Below are positions 29,203-38,092 of a DNA stretch of 64,000 bases, piece by piece. Origin of the DNA: Pseudomonas piscis (GTDB lineage Bacteria > Pseudomonadota > Gammaproteobacteria > Pseudomonadales > Pseudomonadaceae); NCBI RefSeq assembly GCF_009380155.1, contig NZ_WHUV01000002.1, forward strand, positions 930,001-994,000. Direction: 5' to 3'. How positions within the stretch are numbered: the stretch's first letter is position 1; every line of letters starts with the position of its first letter. Below the pieces are notes generated by a model. The model was not told where the DNA came from and did not search any database. It was given only the letters and a program-made list of their open reading frames with translations. A program made the translations under genes and the position numbers.

Positions 29203-30117
29203 ATGAATCGTAATGACCTGCGTCGTGTCGACCTGAATCTGTTGATCGTGTTCGAAACATTGATGCACGAACGCAGTGTGACCCGCGCCGCCGAGAAACT
29301 GTTCCTTGGCCAGCCCGCCATCAGCGCGGCCTTGTCGCGCCTGCGCAACCTGTTCGACGACCCGCTGTTCGTGCGTACCGGCCGTAGCATGGAGCCTACC
29401 GCCCGGGCGACGGAGATCTTTGCCCTGCTGTCCCCGGCCCTGGACTCGATCTCCACCGCCGTGAGCCGCGCTGCCGAGTTCGACCCGGCCACCAGCAATG
29501 CGGTATTTCGCATCGGCCTGTCCGACGACGTCGAGTTCGCACTGCTGCCGATGCTGCTCAAGCGCCTGCGCGCCGAAGCCCCTGGCATCGTGCTAGTGGT
29601 GCGCCGGACCAACTACCTGCTGATGCCCTCGCTGCTGGCTTCCGGGGAGATCTCCATCGGCGTCAGCTACACCACCGACCTGCCGGCCAACGCCAAGCGC
29701 AAGATCCTGCGCCGCAGCATGCCCAAGCTGCTGCGCGCCGACACCGTGCCCGGTCCCCTGGGCCTGGACGACTTCTGCGCCCGCCCCCACGCCCTGGTGT
29801 CGTTCGCCGGCGACCTGAGCGGCTTCATCGATGAAGAACTGGAAAAGCTCGGGCGCAAGCGCCATGTCGTGCTGGCGGTGCCTCAATTTAACGGCCTGAG
29901 CACCCTGCTGGCCGGCACCGATATCCTCGCCACCGTCCCCGACTACACCGCCGAAGCCCTCACCGCCGCCGGCGGCGTACGTGCCGAAGACCCGCCCCTG
30001 CCGGTGCGCAGCTTCGAAATGCACATGGCCTGGCGCGGCTCCCAGGACAACGACCCCGGAGAGCGCTGGCTGCGCTCGCGGATCCAGATGTTCTTCGGCG
30101 ACCCTGACAGCCTTTGA
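29203..30117 (+). CDS. mexT: MexT, LysR-type regulator of efflux and redox stress genes
   Basis: LysR-type regulator of 304 residues, the same length as functional P. aeruginosa MexT. The N-terminal helix-turn-helix covers about residues 8-67 (RRVDLNLLIVFETLM, TRAAEKLFLGQPAISAALSRL). The effector domain contains SNAVFRIGLSDDVEF and LLASGEISIGVSY, which I recognise from MexT. It has AGGA 8 nt before the ATG and diverges from mexS. The last 26 bp before the final base of the Leu codon (30088-30113) are repeated exactly at 39175-39200, so the gene end is the insertion site of the island that follows. The island supplies a synonymous ending (CTT TGA instead of CTC TAA), leaving the protein unchanged. 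Confidence 0.87.
   Translation: MNRNDLRRVDLNLLIVFETLMHERSVTRAAEKLFLGQPAISAALSRLRNLFDDPLFVRTGRSMEPTARATEIFALLSPALDSISTAVSRAAEFDPATSNAVFRIGLSDDVEFALLPMLLKRLRAEAPGIVLVVRRTNYLLMPSLLASGEISIGVSYTTDLPANAKRKILRRSMPKLLRADTVPGPLGLDDFCARPHALVSFAGDLSGFIDEELEKLGRKRHVVLAVPQFNGLSTLLAGTDILATVPDYTAEALTAAGGVRAEDPPLPVRSFEMHMAWRGSQDNDPGERWLRSRIQMFFGDPDSL
30088..30113 (+). repeat. Left attachment-site repeat (attL-like), end of mexT
   Basis: 26-bp direct repeat starting ATGTTCTTCGG and ending GACAGCCT, identical to 39175-39200. It encodes MFFGDPDS plus the first two bases of the last Leu codon of MexT. Confidence 0.85.
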
Positions 30118-31082
30118 CTGGACTCAACCAATAAATACGTTAACAAACAAGTAGTTAAGGTAAATTCACATCCACTACTGTCCGTCGCACTCCGCTAGTT
30201 TCCAAGGCTATCGGGGGGATCTTTGAGGGTACTTTTCACTCCTCGAGAAACGGTACCTCCAGCGATGTCCCCCGAAACTTCACCAAAATTCCGGCGTAAG
30301 CTCAGCGATGCCTTCATCCGCCGATATCGAGCAATTGATCAGCTTGAACACCATCGCTCCCACTCGCCTGGCAAGTGCTATTGCACCTAGGTCACCTGGT
30401 TGAAAACGACATACCTCTGATTGTGACAGAACAGTGATTCAGCGATGACCAGCAGGCCTAGCAGGTACGTGGCCATTGCGGTTCTGCCAGGCTGAAGTTT
30501 TGCAAAGTGCTGAACCAGAGACTCGCGCATGATTGCCATATGCCATCATCCAAATCAGAATACGCCCAAAGGAGATTTGGTCAGGTCATGTCGATCATAG
30601 AAAGGATGCCGTTACGTGCCTTATGCGCTGGGAAGATCCAGACCCAACGCGTGTCCGTTCTGGATCAGGCACCGAAGCTTACCTCACCCTGCACGGGGGG
30701 AGATCGTTCCCTTCTCACTACCGAGTGTCGCACCTCCTCTCCTCTGCCAAAAAGTACCGATAGCCAGAACATATTATCCGTGCGGGGCCACTGCCCTGAC
30801 TGTTGGTCGTTCTCGGATCCTACCCAGACCTCCTCCTGTGCCGGCGTCGTTTCAACGCGCTCACCGGGCACCATCCAGCTTTTCACTCGCAAGACGTGGT
30901 GGCTTCGTGGGCAATCCTCTCGCTTCAATGCCCACCGCCACTCAGACAGTAATCAACCACCACACATCAGGCGTTGCTTGCGGCGTGCGAAACCGCAGCA
31001 GAAGGCGATCGAGCTACTCGGTTCGCCCCCATTCCGGGCCCAGAAAGCCTCGAATGAACGACCTTGGAACATGGGCTGAATT
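30118..31082. other. Island left end without a convincing gene
   Basis: This 965-bp stretch between mexT and the ABC-3C operon has open frames of up to 190 codons (30507-31079, 30616-31086). Their translations are rich in Ser, Pro, Arg and Cys, lack conserved-looking segments, and overlap each other in different frames; I do not accept them as genes. The first 60 bp are A+T-rich. GAGGGTACTTTT near 30226 resembles the GGGTAT motifs at the right end. The last part should hold the promoter of the ABC-3C operon. A 10-codon frame at 31054-31086 overlaps the next gene's start by ATGA and could couple its translation. Confidence 0.6.
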
Positions 31083-32345
31083 ATGAGTGCTGTAGCAACC
31101 AATGACTCCGCAGGCAAAAAGAAAGACAACGATCCCTATAGCGCCAGAGAACAGGGGTTGGGCTACATCTTCCAGCCCCGCTTTGCGCTGTATCAGGCAT
31201 TAGAGCTTCCTGAGGACACCGCGATTCTCATCGAGATGGAGGATGACCTGGATTTCCTGGAGTCCTCCGGTAAGAAGACACTGGCCTCACTCAAACACAA
31301 GGCGGCGGGGGAACGTCTGAATGACCTATCTGTCGACTTCTGGAAGTCGGTCAATATTTGGCTAACCCGTTACCATGACAACGGGCGGGTTGAGTCCGAC
31401 TACCAGTTTTTCCTGTTCACAACATCGTCCGTTGCACCAGGTTCATTCTTGAACTTCTTCCTGTACGGCGCCGATGTAACCCAGGCAAAGCCAAGCCTGT
31501 GGGAACTGACAGAGAGCACGCTCGCCACCAGTACGTCGAAATCGTTCATCAAGATCAAGGACTTGCTCTCTAAGCTCACAGCGCTAGAGAAAGAGGACTT
31601 CGTATCGAGAATCACGATTATTGATAGCACCCCTCGGATCGGCGACCTCCCCGCGCTTATCAAGGCCCAGAAAATGAGGGCCATACGCCCCGAGCATCGG
31701 GATGCGGTCTTTGAGCGGCTAGAAGGATGGTGGAATGACCTCATCATCCAGATGCTTTGTGCCCCTCAGAGCGAGCCCGTTTATGGCCGAGACGTTTCGG
31801 AGAAGCTGTTCACCTTCAGTGAGGAGTACAAGGATGACAATCTTCCCATCACCTTTGAGGACGCGACGCCTACAGCTCCCATCGATGCGAGTACCGATAC
31901 CCGGCTGTTCGTGAGTCAACTGCGTGATTTGAAACTGAGCCCCAACCGCATCCGCAATGCGGTTTTGGACTACTACAGGGCATTTGAGCAGCGCTCTGCC
32001 TGGGCAAGGCAGCGCCTGGTGGGCTCCGAAGAAATCATCCGCTATGAAAGGCGGCTGACGGATGAGTGGGAGCGCACCAAGGACGTCCTGATCGATGACG
32101 AGCTCGATGGGCCGATCGAGGGCTGCTCTGATCCGGAACTGATTGCCGTCGGCAAGAAGCTCTATACCTGGGCCGAGACGGAAGCACAGAAGCTTGCTCA
32201 CCTGAAAATCCGGGCACGCGTGACTGAGCCTTACGTACTTCGCGGCAGCTACCAGATTCTCGCCAACAAACGCCCCTACCCTACCGTTTACTGGCATCCG
32301 CAGCTTCTGGATCGCCTATCCAAGGCTGCTGGAGAAACTGAATGA
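31083..32345 (+). CDS. ABC-three-component system effector, predicted nuclease plus C-terminal ABC-3C domain
   Basis: First gene of a three-gene ABC-3C operon. The 420-residue protein has an N-terminal segment like the Cap4/DUF4297 nuclease group: YIFQPRFALYQAL (Gln31), an acidic cluster IEMEDDLDFL (Glu51-Asp57), then SLKHK (Lys71, Lys73). The order Q...E/D...xLK is that of a PD-(D/E)xK-type restriction fold. The C-terminal half is helical and would be the region that docks to the ABC partners. The stop overlaps the next start by ATGA. The ATG at 31083 has only a weak ribosome binding site, perhaps compensated by coupling to an upstream 10-codon frame. The role as DNA-cleaving effector of an antiphage or anti-plasmid system is inferred. 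Confidence 0.75.
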   Translation: MSAVATNDSAGKKKDNDPYSAREQGLGYIFQPRFALYQALELPEDTAILIEMEDDLDFLESSGKKTLASLKHKAAGERLNDLSVDFWKSVNIWLTRYHDNGRVESDYQFFLFTTSSVAPGSFLNFFLYGADVTQAKPSLWELTESTLATSTSKSFIKIKDLLSKLTALEKEDFVSRITIIDSTPRIGDLPALIKAQKMRAIRPEHRDAVFERLEGWWNDLIIQMLCAPQSEPVYGRDVSEKLFTFSEEYKDDNLPITFEDATPTAPIDASTDTRLFVSQLRDLKLSPNRIRNAVLDYYRAFEQRSAWARQRLVGSEEIIRYERRLTDEWERTKDVLIDDELDGPIEGCSDPELIAVGKKLYTWAETEAQKLAHLKIRARVTEPYVLRGSYQILANKRPYPTVYWHPQLLDRLSKAAGETE

Positions 32346-32830
32346 TTCGCTGGGATGAGCGTCCGTTTGAGACCAAAAATCTGTTCAACCCTGCCTTCTG
32401 CGCAGTAGTCCTGATGCGTGCGCTCAAGGCCTATTCGGTGGTAGACCCCAAGGGCATGCCCTTTTCGATGTCACTGCTGATATTGCCGCTGAGCCTCCAT
32501 CACGAGTCTCGCAGTGCACTGCTCAAGCACTACAAGGGCTATCTGCTCAAGACGGTGGAAACATACCCCCAGATGCAAATCGGGCTGGCCGAGCGGGTAA
32601 CCGAGATGCTGCCATTCACGTTCGAGGCATTTGCGTTGGCGCACTACTTCGATTGCTTCGAAGTTACCCCGCAGGGACGACTTCTTCCGAAAGCCAGGAG
32701 GGTCAAACCAGACGTTGAGGGCACCGAGGAATCAGTGGCATGCCAACGCGCAGCGGCTCTGCTGGGGAGAGAGTTCGCCAAAATTGCAGACAGGGTTACG
32801 GTGTACACCGCTTTTGGAATTCGACCATGA
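32342..32830 (+). CDS. ABC-three-component system middle component
   Basis: Small helical protein of 162 residues that begins MIRWDERPFETKNLFNPAF, a typical opening for 'three component ABC system middle component' proteins. It continues with a helical LMRALKAYSVV and ILPLSLHHESRSAL, and ends in a segment around ACQRAAALLGREFAKIAD. It lies between the effector and the ABC ATPase and overlaps both by ATGA, so the three products are made in fixed proportion. The known families are thought to bridge effector and ATPase. No catalytic motif is present. Confidence 0.82.
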   Translation: MIRWDERPFETKNLFNPAFCAVVLMRALKAYSVVDPKGMPFSMSLLILPLSLHHESRSALLKHYKGYLLKTVETYPQMQIGLAERVTEMLPFTFEAFALAHYFDCFEVTPQGRLLPKARRVKPDVEGTEESVACQRAAALLGREFAKIADRVTVYTAFGIRP

Positions 32831-34791
32831 AAATCAGCTCCATCCATGTATACAGCCACGACGGCCAGCGCCGCGACGTAAACTTCGAAGTCGATGGGCT
32901 CAACATCATCACGGGCCGCTCGTCGACAGGTAAATCCGCCCTTTCGGACATCATCGAATACTGCATGGGCCAATCCAACTTCAACGTTTCGGATGGCGTT
33001 ATCCAGGACAAGGTGTCCTGGTTCGCAGTGATCTTTCAATTTCCGGACGTGCAGGTCATGGTCGCGAAACCAGCCCCACGCTCAGGCGGCGCGAGCTGTA
33101 GCCTGGCCATGACGCGCACTGGGGAATTCGTGCAGCCTCCAGAGTTTTCCGAGCTTGTGGTCAACACAGACGACATCGCCGTCACTTCGTTGCTGTCACG
33201 TCAGTTAGGCATTCCTGAAAACCGTACAGAGGTGGCGGAGGACCACACGCGTAATAGCTACGAAGCCTCCATCAAGCATTCGTACTACTACCTCTTCCAA
33301 CGGCAGGGTCTGGTGACCAACAAGGATCAACTTTTCTATCGTCAGAACGAGCCTTTCCAGCCTCAGGCGATCAAAGATACGCTTCCCATTCTGCTGGGTG
33401 CCTCCACTAACGAGCGATACGAGCTGCAGACCAAGCTTCGGACAGCTCAGCGAGATTTGAGATCCCAGGCAAAGCTGCTGGAGCAAGCAAAGCAGGCGGT
33501 GGGCAACAATAGAAACCAGGCCATCGCCCTGCTGACTGAAGCCAAAGCGGTAGGAATACTCCCTCAAGAGTCCTCCATCGGGGAGGTCGAAGAAATCATC
33601 GCTGCCCTCAAATCAGCAGCGCAGTGGACGCCCGCTAAACCGCATGCCCAACCTGAGGACAAGGTATCCAAGTTGGAGGCTGAGCTGGCCAGGCTAAGAA
33701 AAACCAAGCGCGAGATAAAATCCAAAATTGAGGCGGGCCAAATATTCGAACGGCGTGCCGGCGGCTTCCAGGGTGAGGCATCGGAGCACATCGACCGCCT
33801 CTTATCCATCAAGTCACTTCCGAAGAATGCAACCACAGGTGAATGGCAGTGGCCCTTCGCCGAAAAGAACTTGGCCATGGAAACGCCCATAGCCCAAGCG
33901 CTCATCGGCGAACTGGCTTCCCTTGAAGCAGAGATGCAGACGGTGATGGGCCAACGTCCGCAGATTCAGGGCTACCTAGCGGAGGAAAACCAACGTCTTC
34001 AAGACACGAGCAAGTCGATTGCCGAGAAAGAGGCTGAGCTAACAGCCGCAATCGCCGCCAATACAGTGCTGGCCAACGCACAAAAGCAAAGCGACGCTGC
34101 CAAGCATGTCGTGGGGCGCATCAGCTTTTTCCTTGAAGGCTTCGTCCCCGACAATTCGCTGAAACAGCAAGAGGCAGACTATCGTCGTCGAGAAATGCGC
34201 GTCCAGGAGCTTGAAAAGGCACTGGCCGATGTCGACGTCGACGAACGCTTAGCGTCGATCCTGAACAGCATCTCGGCACAGTTCAATCTGTACAATAAGC
34301 GCTTCGAGTCTGAATTCAGTGCCTACCCGGCTCGATTCGACCTGAAGAAGCTGACTATCATTTTCGATCGCCCAGAGCGCTCTGTGCCCATGTCTCGGAC
34401 AGGCGGTGGCGAGAACTACCTGGCGTATCACCTCTCTGCTCTGCTCGCCCTGCATTGGTACTGCGTAAAGAGCAATCGACCCATGCCGCGCTTCTTGGTG
34501 ATCGATCAGCCGACCCAGGTGTATTTCCCCTCAGAGGAGTCCTACAAAGCGGTCGACGGCACGGTTTCGAACACCGAACAATCCGATGCCGACATGGACT
34601 CGGTACGCAAGCTGTTCAATCTGTTGTACCAGTTCACAGTCGAGGACGTTCCAGGGTTCCAGATCATCATCACCGAGCATGCCAATCTCCGGGATGACTG
34701 GTTCCAGAAATCTCTGGTAGAGGCGCCCTGGAGCAAACCTCCGGCGTTGGTGCCTGAGGGCTGGCCACTCAAGAGTGAGGTGACACACTGA
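32827..34791 (+). CDS. ABC-three-component system ATPase (DUF3732, SMC/RecF-like)
   Basis: SMC-like ABC ATPase of 654 residues from the ATG at 32827, which overlaps the preceding stop by ATGA. Walker A GRSSTGKS is at residues 30-37. A long coiled coil fills the middle (about 190-500, rich in Glu, Lys, Gln and Leu). The signature-like TGGGENY is at about 525-531 and Walker B FLVIDQPTQVYFP places Asp560-Gln561 where most ABC proteins have Asp-Glu, a variation I associate with this family. DUF3732 is the ATPase family of ABC-3C systems. It probably senses foreign DNA or its processing and activates the nuclease made from the first gene. Confidence 0.85.
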   Translation: MKISSIHVYSHDGQRRDVNFEVDGLNIITGRSSTGKSALSDIIEYCMGQSNFNVSDGVIQDKVSWFAVIFQFPDVQVMVAKPAPRSGGASCSLAMTRTGEFVQPPEFSELVVNTDDIAVTSLLSRQLGIPENRTEVAEDHTRNSYEASIKHSYYYLFQRQGLVTNKDQLFYRQNEPFQPQAIKDTLPILLGASTNERYELQTKLRTAQRDLRSQAKLLEQAKQAVGNNRNQAIALLTEAKAVGILPQESSIGEVEEIIAALKSAAQWTPAKPHAQPEDKVSKLEAELARLRKTKREIKSKIEAGQIFERRAGGFQGEASEHIDRLLSIKSLPKNATTGEWQWPFAEKNLAMETPIAQALIGELASLEAEMQTVMGQRPQIQGYLAEENQRLQDTSKSIAEKEAELTAAIAANTVLANAQKQSDAAKHVVGRISFFLEGFVPDNSLKQQEADYRRREMRVQELEKALADVDVDERLASILNSISAQFNLYNKRFESEFSAYPARFDLKKLTIIFDRPERSVPMSRTGGGENYLAYHLSALLALHWYCVKSNRPMPRFLVIDQPTQVYFPSEESYKAVDGTVSNTEQSDADMDSVRKLFNLLYQFTVEDVPGFQIIITEHANLRDDWFQKSLVEAPWSKPPALVPEGWPLKSEVTH

Positions 34792-34825
34792 CGGATTGAG
34801 GCGTACATCCTTCCGCACCGATCAG

Positions 34826-34851
34826 GGAGTGAGAGGTTGCCCTCTCACTCC
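34826..34851. terminator. Perfect hairpin after the ABC-3C operon
   Basis: An 11-bp perfect stem, GGAGTGAGAGG (34826-34836) with CCTCTCACTCC (34841-34851), has a 4-nt loop 35 bp after the operon stop. There is no T-run, so it could be a transcript-stabilising hairpin rather than an intrinsic terminator. Confidence 0.6.
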
Positions 34852-34939
34852 ATTGGTAGGCCGCTCCATCCATGGCTAACAGCCAGCCAATGGTTGAAAC
34901 GATGCCTCAACGCTGGCCCTGATCTCTCAGAGTGACGTC

Positions 34940-34969
34940 AAAGAAAGCCGGCGCGCTACCGCACCGGCT
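34940..34969 (-). terminator. Rho-independent terminator of the DUF5623-like gene
   Basis: On the minus strand AGCCGG (34964-34969) pairs with CCGGCT (34946-34951), followed by TTCTTT. It lies 10 bp past the stop of the gene ending at 34979. Confidence 0.65.
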
Positions 34970-34978
34970 ATTGAGTTT

Positions 34979-36268
34979 TCAGCCAGCTGCCGCAAGGATC
35001 AACTGCCGAGCCGAGTCGAGCTTCTTGAGGTAATCCCTAAGCGGCTTCGAGTCCAGATACGTTCCTGTCAAGATTGAACGCAGATGGTCAACCGCTGAGA
35101 CCATGGCCTCGACGCCCGAATACTTCTTAAGGTGGTGGCCTCCGTAGTAGACATCAACGTCGACATCGTCACGATCCTCCAACCGGTACTCGGCGAACAT
35201 CCAGTTCTCAAGCTCAGACTGTATCTCCTGGAGCTTGGCATGGGCCTGAAGTGGAGTGTTTGAGGCATAGAGGCGCTTGAGCGTGAGCCCCATCTCCTGA
35301 TGGTTCTGCATACTCATTTGCTGTGCTGGACGCCAGCGCGATGCATACCCTTCCTGCCAACTGTACTCAACAGCGTTTTTGCTGAAGCCGTATGTAGTAC
35401 CTGGGCGCGGCTTGCGTTTTTTGCCATCCCGCTCGCGAGCGGGACTCACGAATTGGCCGTTGTAGGGCTGGGAACTGAAGGTCCAAGCAGCGATGCCGGC
35501 ACGATGTTGCTCTGCCAGCCGCTCAACGGTCGCAACTGTTCTGCGGAGCAGCTCAGAGTCTTTGGCCACAAAGTACGGTACCGCATGGCCCGGGTAATAC
35601 AACCCTTCCCATTCCGGCTTGGCCCAATGCAGGCCGCAGGAGCGCACCCATGCATCACGCACCTGAGTTTCGCTCTGCCTCGCCACGTGATCGTAGGGCT
35701 CGTCCAGCATGAGCCAATCCCCACTCCCCTCGCAGATCCACCGCGACACGTGATCGCAATCAGGAAGTTGCTCGGCGTGTTCCATAGCTTTGCGTTGGGA
35801 CTTTGTCGTGGCTGGCCGAATACGAGCTGCTTCCAAGAACTGCAACGCCAATGCCGCGCGAGTCAGCAACTCTTTCGCCCGCGCCTGGCTGTCAGCATTA
35901 CTGCGCATTTCAACGTGGTCGGAATATTCGAAGAAGAAACCCTGCAGATTCTGCGCAAACCCACACTGATACCTGCTCAGGAATTCTGCCAACGGCCTGG
36001 GCAATTTCAGTTCGAGAATTTCGAGGCCCGATGACGGCCTTACAGTTGAATCACGCCAGTAAGCAGACAGGAAGATGCTGTGCATCCGATGCGCACGTTG
36101 ATCGCGCTGAATCACTTTCTGAGCGTGTTGGAAGCTTTCGAAGCCAGACAGCCTGGCAGAAGCATCCAGGGCCGCACGGTGAGGAAGGTTATGATCGCGG
36201 CCAAGGAATTTGGCCTTACGCTTGATCCCAGGAAGGGTGGACGCGCGTACGTCGAGGGTAGTGCTCAT
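34979..36268 (-). CDS. DUF5623-like protein of unknown function
   Basis: Protein of 429 residues, leftward, convergent with the ABC-3C operon. Residues 10-50 (LPGIKRKAKFLGRDHNLPH, then ALDASARLSGFESFQHAQ) match the short helical module that many island proteins carry at the N-terminus (pattern K-x-A-K ... LxHxxALDxAAxxxGFxxFxHA). This is what makes me think of DUF5623. The remainder has clusters of Trp and Tyr (WICEGSGDWLMLDEPYDHV, HWAKPEWEGLYYPG, YVGG-like YYGGHHLKKYSG) but no catalytic motif I can name. GGAG lies 8 nt before the ATG. Such genes are common on pseudomonad islands, with unknown role. Confidence 0.6.
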   Translation of the reverse strand: MSTTLDVRASTLPGIKRKAKFLGRDHNLPHRAALDASARLSGFESFQHAQKVIQRDQRAHRMHSIFLSAYWRDSTVRPSSGLEILELKLPRPLAEFLSRYQCGFAQNLQGFFFEYSDHVEMRSNADSQARAKELLTRAALALQFLEAARIRPATTKSQRKAMEHAEQLPDCDHVSRWICEGSGDWLMLDEPYDHVARQSETQVRDAWVRSCGLHWAKPEWEGLYYPGHAVPYFVAKDSELLRRTVATVERLAEQHRAGIAAWTFSSQPYNGQFVSPARERDGKKRKPRPGTTYGFSKNAVEYSWQEGYASRWRPAQQMSMQNHQEMGLTLKRLYASNTPLQAHAKLQEIQSELENWMFAEYRLEDRDDVDVDVYYGGHHLKKYSGVEAMVSAVDHLRSILTGTYLDSKPLRDYLKKLDSARQLILAAAG

Positions 36269-36572
36269 GTTTTTTTCTCCGCCCTACCGCAACGCCACCC
36301 GCCTACGCTGCATTGGGGCCTCGAAAAAAGGGGCCTTCAGCAAAAAAAACAACAGGTAGTACCGTTTCCAGCTTTCATGACGGGTGAGATGCGCCTACCC
36401 AGCGCAACGCAAATCTAGCAAGCGAACTTAATTAACGCAAGCCACTCCTCTCCCTTCAGCGGACATGCTGAAGACATCCTTCATGGGGATTTACCTTGCC
36501 ATACCCCCCCGTCATGATGATCCAAAAGAGCTACTGGCAAGCTCTCAGAGGTTACGGATAAGGGGATAAATC
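36269..36572. promoter_or_regulatory. Divergent intergenic region in the island
   Basis: This 304-bp stretch separates the leftward DUF5623-like gene from the rightward Mrr-type nuclease gene and should hold both promoters. It contains A-rich and T-rich runs near 36270 and 36340 and AATTAA-type sequence near 36430. I see no gene or named operator. Confidence 0.5.
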
Positions 36573-37532
36573 ATGGCTGAGCAGTTCCACTACCCTCACG
36601 ACATCTTAGAGCTCCTGGTGGAGACCATTCCTCGCCTAGTCAAATCCAAGAAGGACGTCATCCTGTTTTTCGAAGGTGCAGGCGTAGATGAAGCAGACTT
36701 CAGTGACGCCCGCACCACGCTCTCCAGAGCACCTCAGTCCATCAACAAATTCGAGATTGCCCGTGACGTGCTGACCCGCTTAAACCGGCGAGGTGACAGC
36801 GGACTTGCGGCTCGGCGCGAAATCATCAAGCGAGTGACCCAGTTCGAGAGTTTTGAATCCTGCTGGGAGAACGAAAGGCTCAAAGCCAAAGGGTTGGTGG
36901 CAAGCGTCCGTGAGGCGGTCAACGCAAAAGACGCATTCACCCGGATGAGACAGGAGCGGGATTTCGAACGTGAACAGACTCAAGCACGCCATCGTGAGGA
37001 GCAGCAGCAGGCGGTAAAGAAACGCAACGAAATTGAGGACATCAAGTCCCGGCTATTTGGCCTGTTTTCGATGAGTGACAAACCGCAGGAGCGTGGAAAG
37101 CTCCTTGAGAGCGTCCTCAATGATCTTTTCCGAGCCTATGGCATCCACGTCAGAGAAAACTTCGTTCGCAAGCCACTGGATGGTGCCACCGTACTGGAAC
37201 AGATCGACGGAGTGATCGAATTGGGTGGCAAGATCCATTTGGTGGAGATGAAGTGGCTGAAGGATCCTGTGGGTGTGTCGGACTTCGGGCCCCATCTTGT
37301 GAGAGTGATGGGTCGAGCAGATGCCTCAGGCATCTTCATTTCCAATAGTGAATTCACCCAACCGGCCATCACGCAATGCGCGGACTTTCTGAACCACAGA
37401 ACGACGTTCCTGTGTTCACTGGAGGAGATCGTCATGCTCCTGCAGCGCCAAGGTGATCTGGTGGACTTTTTAAAGACAAAGTCTCATGCCGCGATCATCA
37501 ACAAACAGCCTTTCCTGAAGATCCTCAATTGA
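36573..37532 (+). CDS. Mrr-type restriction endonuclease-fold protein
   Basis: Predicted DNA-cleaving protein of 319 residues. The C-terminal part carries a restriction-endonuclease fold of the Mrr_cat type: Glu179 in ERGKLLESVLNDLF, Asp212 in EQIDGVIELG, and Glu225-Met-Lys227 in HLVEMKWLKDPV, giving the D...ExK triad. A long charged helix (about 120-160) links it to an N-terminal helical domain of about 100 residues (FHYPHDILELLVETIPRLV). That domain may be the sensing or adaptor part. AAGGGG precedes the ATG at 36573. It is monocistronic and sits in an island next to an ABC-3C system, so defence by targeting modified or foreign DNA is likely but unproven. Confidence 0.78.
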   Translation: MAEQFHYPHDILELLVETIPRLVKSKKDVILFFEGAGVDEADFSDARTTLSRAPQSINKFEIARDVLTRLNRRGDSGLAARREIIKRVTQFESFESCWENERLKAKGLVASVREAVNAKDAFTRMRQERDFEREQTQARHREEQQQAVKKRNEIEDIKSRLFGLFSMSDKPQERGKLLESVLNDLFRAYGIHVRENFVRKPLDGATVLEQIDGVIELGGKIHLVEMKWLKDPVGVSDFGPHLVRVMGRADASGIFISNSEFTQPAITQCADFLNHRTTFLCSLEEIVMLLQRQGDLVDFLKTKSHAAIINKQPFLKILN

Positions 37533-38092
37533 GCCCAATGGATACTGCCAGAATTTCCAGAGTCCTACGGCCTATGCGCGCTGGCTGGAGAAGCAGTCGG
37601 CACAGGGTAGCCTGGTGTGATCAACCAAGTGCTGACTCACTTTGCATTGCCCATGAAATGCCTCAGTTTCTCGGTCACCACGAACCTGAAAACTGCGGCT
37701 GCTAGTTGCACATGCCATGGTCAATTCGCATAAGCGCATCGTAAATGTCGGAGTAGCGCAAAGGTAGAAGCTGTGCAACGTAACCCAGAGCTTTTTACAA
37801 GCTGATCTACGCATAGCTGCCTGAGGGAGTCAGCCGATGCGCTACTCCCACCTCTCCACCTCCAGCGTTATGCCCGTTACATGCAGCGTTGATCTCAGTC
37901 AAGGAGGATCTCCCCCAGCTCGCCACTCTGCGCAAGCTGCAGTTTGATCCTGCTGCTCCTGTTAGCTGGCGGGAAATCATCTACCCGAAATACACCCCTC
38001 ATGCGTTCGAGGCGCAGGACTGCACGTGTCAATAGCTGGGTTCCCTCAGCGAGGGCCATCAGGCACTCCGGACTTTTGATGAGGTAGGCACA
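37533..38092. other. Intergenic stretch in the island, no gene recognised
   Basis: 560 bp between the Mrr-type gene and the next small gene. Short open frames exist on both strands (37572-37814 and 37895-38140, minus), but neither has a good ribosome binding site or a recognisable sequence. It may be a remnant of a former gene. Confidence 0.55.

Noticed and set aside
30507..31086. Overlapping open frames of 156-190 codons before the ABC-3C operon
   Set aside because: Two frames overlap each other, the composition is not protein-like, and neither shows a recognisable family. Only the last 10 codons (31054-31086) are kept as a possible leader.
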